A DNA stretch of 7,351 bases, from NCBI GenBank assembly GCA_026400305.1, contig JAPLPI010000189.1, positions 1 through 7,351 of the forward strand, in the 5' to 3' direction. The translations under genes and the position numbers were made by a program. Positions 5,643 to 7,351 of the stretch are shown here, in pieces. Under the pieces are notes generated by a model. It was not told the origin of the DNA and did not search any database. It worked only from the letters and a program-made list of their open reading frames with translations. The first letter of the stretch is position 1. Every line of letters starts with the position of its first letter. Origin of the DNA: Alphaproteobacteria bacterium. Its GTDB lineage: Bacteria > Pseudomonadota > Alphaproteobacteria > Micropepsales > Micropepsaceae.

Positions 5643-6377
5643 CTAGGTAAGGAAGGCAAGGACCATGGCATTGAAATCCTCGGCAAAGCGCTGGTGGATA
5701 TTGTGCTTGCCGTCTGGGAATATGTGCAGGTGCGAACCGGCGATCCCACGATGGATGGCCTGCGATTGCAGGCCGGGGATCAGCGGGTCCCTGGCGCCGT
5801 GCAGCACCAAGGTGGGGCATGCCACCTGGGCCAGCAGCCCGGCATAGAGATCGCCGCCTGCGTTGAACAAGGCTTCCTGCCCAGCGACATAACGGTCCCA
5901 CAGATCGTCCAGTTCATCGCCATACACAGCGCGCATCACCTGCACGGCGCGCGACGACCAGGCCGAAATCTTGCGGATATCGTTGAGGGCGGCAATTTCC
6001 TCCGCCGTCAGGAAGGACTGGCCGCCGAACACCGCCAGCCTGGACAAGCGTTTGGGATGTGTGGCGGCCATGATAGTGGCAATGTTAGCGCCGTCGCTCC
6101 AACCGATAACGGCGAAGCGTTCATGCCCCAGCTCCGTCATGACTGCGAACATGTCACCAGCATCCCGGTGGTAGAAATTGGGCGGATATTCGCGCGGCGG
6201 CGGGCGCGATTTTCCATAACCGCGCGGGTCCGGCGCAATCACGTCGAAGCGGCGCGCGGCAAACCAGCCAATCTGGTGTTCGAAATCCCCCCGGCCGGTG
6301 CCCAGCGCACCGGGGATTAGCAGGAGCGGCGCGCCCTGCCCGGCCCGCTCGAAATGCAGCGCAGGACGGTCAGGCAC
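5643..6377 (-). CDS. Alpha/beta hydrolase, BPHL/valacyclovirase-like
   Basis: 244 residues from the GTG at 6377 to the TAG at 5643. The frame runs further upstream, but that part is only the antiphase reading of the dehydrogenase gene. Starting at GTG puts LHFERAGQG at the N-terminus, as in relatives. Family features: oxyanion loop IPGALGTG (21-28), DPRGYGKSRPP (50-60), nucleophile elbow GWSDG with S94, acid D197 in HGARDPLIP, and H225 in PDGKHNIHQRF. The order, spacing and linking sequence closely follow human BPHL, which hydrolyses alpha-amino-acid esters. D95, right after the nucleophile, matches the Asp that binds the substrate's amino group there. No signal peptide is seen, so it should be cytoplasmic. 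The gene starts 2 nt after the dehydrogenase TGA with no strong ribosome binding site, so translation is probably coupled to it. Fold and triad are firm; the amino-ester substrate is an inference from similarity. Confidence 0.9.
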   Translation of the reverse strand: MPDRPALHFERAGQGAPLLLIPGALGTGRGDFEHQIGWFAARRFDVIAPDPRGYGKSRPPPREYPPNFYHRDAGDMFAVMTELGHERFAVIGWSDGANIATIMAATHPKRLSRLAVFGGQSFLTAEEIAALNDIRKISAWSSRAVQVMRAVYGDELDDLWDRYVAGQEALFNAGGDLYAGLLAQVACPTLVLHGARDPLIPGLQSQAIHRGIAGSHLHIFPDGKHNIHQRFAEDFNAMVLAFLT

Positions 6378-6379
6378 TA

Positions 6380-7351
6380 TCAGCGCTGCTTGGGCAAAGC
6401 GAAGACGTAGACCGCCTGACCAGTTTGGGAACGGTGCACTTCCTGCAGCATGGTGGTGGGCTTCTGCACCGGGCTGCCGCCCTGCGTGCCGGTCGTCACC
6501 GCGATGAATTGCTCGCCGCCCACGCTGAAGGTGATGGGGAAACCCTGCACTCCGGTGCCCAACCGCGTATCCCACAAGATCTTGCCGGTCCTGACGTCGA
6601 AAGCTTTGAACACGCGGTCGAAGTCGCCGACAAAGCCCAGGCCGCCGGCGGTGGAGATGATGCTGGTCAGGAACGGGGCGCGCTGCTGGAAGGTCCATAG
6701 CGGCTTCAAGGTGCGCGCTTCATACGCAGAGATGCGCCCCAGGTTTCCGTTGCTGCCGGGCATTTCATAGAATTGCTGGCCGCCGGCGCCATACATCGCG
6801 CAGGTCTGGCTCAGTGGTATCAGAAAAATATCCTCCGGCTGAAAATAGCTGGTGGCAGGCCAGTCATGGCCGCCTTCCGGGCTGGGGCAGGACGCGATCG
6901 GCGTGCCCGGCTTTTGGTGGATGATATCGTCGCGGTAGGTAGGACGGCCGGTCTTCTTGTCGAACTTGACCCAGACATTCTGGAAAACTGTCTGCGCCAG
7001 ATCCAGGAACTTGCCGTTAGTGCGGTCCAGCTTCCACAGAATGCCGGTCTTGCCGACTTCCAAAACGACCTTCTGGTCGCCGTGATCGATCAGCACGCGC
7101 TCATAGACCTCGTCCAGATCCAGCGATTCGCCCGGCGCGTTCTGATAGTACCACTGCAGCTTGCCGGTATCGGGATTGAGCGCCAGTGTGCTGTTGGAAA
7201 ACAGCGCATCGCCATCGGTGCCGCGCTCGTCGCGGCGCGAGGGCTTGGCCTGGCCGGTGCCCCAATAGGTCAGGTTGAGTTCGGGATCATAGGAGCCGGT
7301 GATCCAGGCATCGGCGCCCGCGCGCTTGTCGTCGGGCAGGTTGCCCCATGT
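6380..7351 (-). CDS. PQQ-dependent dehydrogenase (quinoprotein beta-propeller), 3' part
   Basis: The gene enters from the right edge; 323 residues and the TGA at 6380 are visible. It continues in frame to 7351, so the Met codon at 7096 is internal. The visible part covers the later blades of the eight-bladed propeller: [18 protein letters not shown] (14-31), [17 protein letters not shown] (54-70), [11 protein letters not shown] (100-110), [12 protein letters not shown] (155-166), and the repeat [19 protein letters not shown] (242-260). D78, in PGESLDLDE, matches the catalytic Asp of methanol dehydrogenase. Q34 of WGTGQAKP occupies the place of its calcium-binding Asn. The chain ends right after the last blade ([10 protein letters not shown]), with no C-terminal cytochrome c domain, so electrons would go to a separate carrier. 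Relatives are periplasmic and oxidise alcohols, sugars or similar compounds; the substrate is unknown. It is followed at 2 nt by the alpha/beta hydrolase. Confidence 0.9.
   Translation of the reverse strand, partial: TWGNLPDDKRAGADAWITGSYDPELNLTYWGTGQAKPSRRDERGTDGDALFSNSTLALNPDTGKLQWYYQNAPGESLDLDEVYERVLIDHGDQKVVLEVGKTGILWKLDRTNGKFLDLAQTVFQNVWVKFDKKTGRPTYRDDIIHQKPGTPIASCPSPEGGHDWPATSYFQPEDIFLIPLSQTCAMYGAGGQQFYEMPGSNGNLGRISAYEARTLKPLWTFQQRAPFLTSIISTAGGLGFVGDFDRVFKAFDVRTGKILWDTRLGTGVQGFPITFSVGGEQFIAVTTGTQGGSPVQKPTTMLQEVHRSQTGQAVYVFALPKQR

Noticed and set aside
5113..5901. Minus-strand open frame (262 codons) across hydrolase and oxygenase
   Set aside because: Overlaps two well-supported genes in another frame and gives a low-complexity product.
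6378..6698. N-terminal extension of the alpha/beta hydrolase
   Set aside because: This is the dehydrogenase gene read in another frame; the extension is His/Arg-rich with no hydrolase homology.

Overview
The window is GC-rich and gene-dense, with mostly G/C third codon positions. The protein families point to a free-living, aerobic alphaproteobacterium (something like Rhizomicrobium/Micropepsales, Caulobacterales or Sphingomonadales). That placement rests on gene content and style only, because there is no rRNA or other strong marker. I see no tRNA, rRNA, CRISPR array, insertion sequence or phage gene.

Left part (1-2311): two divergent genes. On the minus strand is the 5' part of an exported D-aminoacylase-type amidohydrolase that runs off the left edge. 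On the plus strand is a DapA/N-acetylneuraminate-lyase-family gene interrupted by an in-frame TAG. The 129-bp space between them holds two adjacent inverted repeats. One of them would fold over the ribosome binding site of the amidohydrolase.

Middle and right (2312-7351): everything is on the minus strand. In transcription order this is: the 3' part of a PQQ-dependent dehydrogenase; an alpha/beta hydrolase closely resembling BPHL/valacyclovirase, starting 2 nt after the dehydrogenase stop; a TIGR02466-type putative 2OG-Fe(II) oxygenase; a TPR/SPINDLY-type O-GlcNAc-transferase-like gene broken by an internal deletion plus frameshift; and an exported protein of unknown function with a duplicated Cys-containing motif. 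Its stop codon directly abuts the stop of the DapA-family gene.

How they fit together: the dehydrogenase and hydrolase look translationally coupled. The oxygenase and glycosyltransferase form a plausible protein-modification pair, but the transferase here lacks a conserved part of its catalytic domain. The amidohydrolase and the DapA-family gene probably belong to amino-acid or sugar-acid catabolism, with unknown substrates. Two of the seven genes carry disabling lesions, which means either recent gene decay or assembly/sequencing error. I did not find a clearly new multi-gene system. The best leads are the duplicated Cys-motif exported protein, the hairpin over the amidohydrolase ribosome binding site, and the two broken genes.
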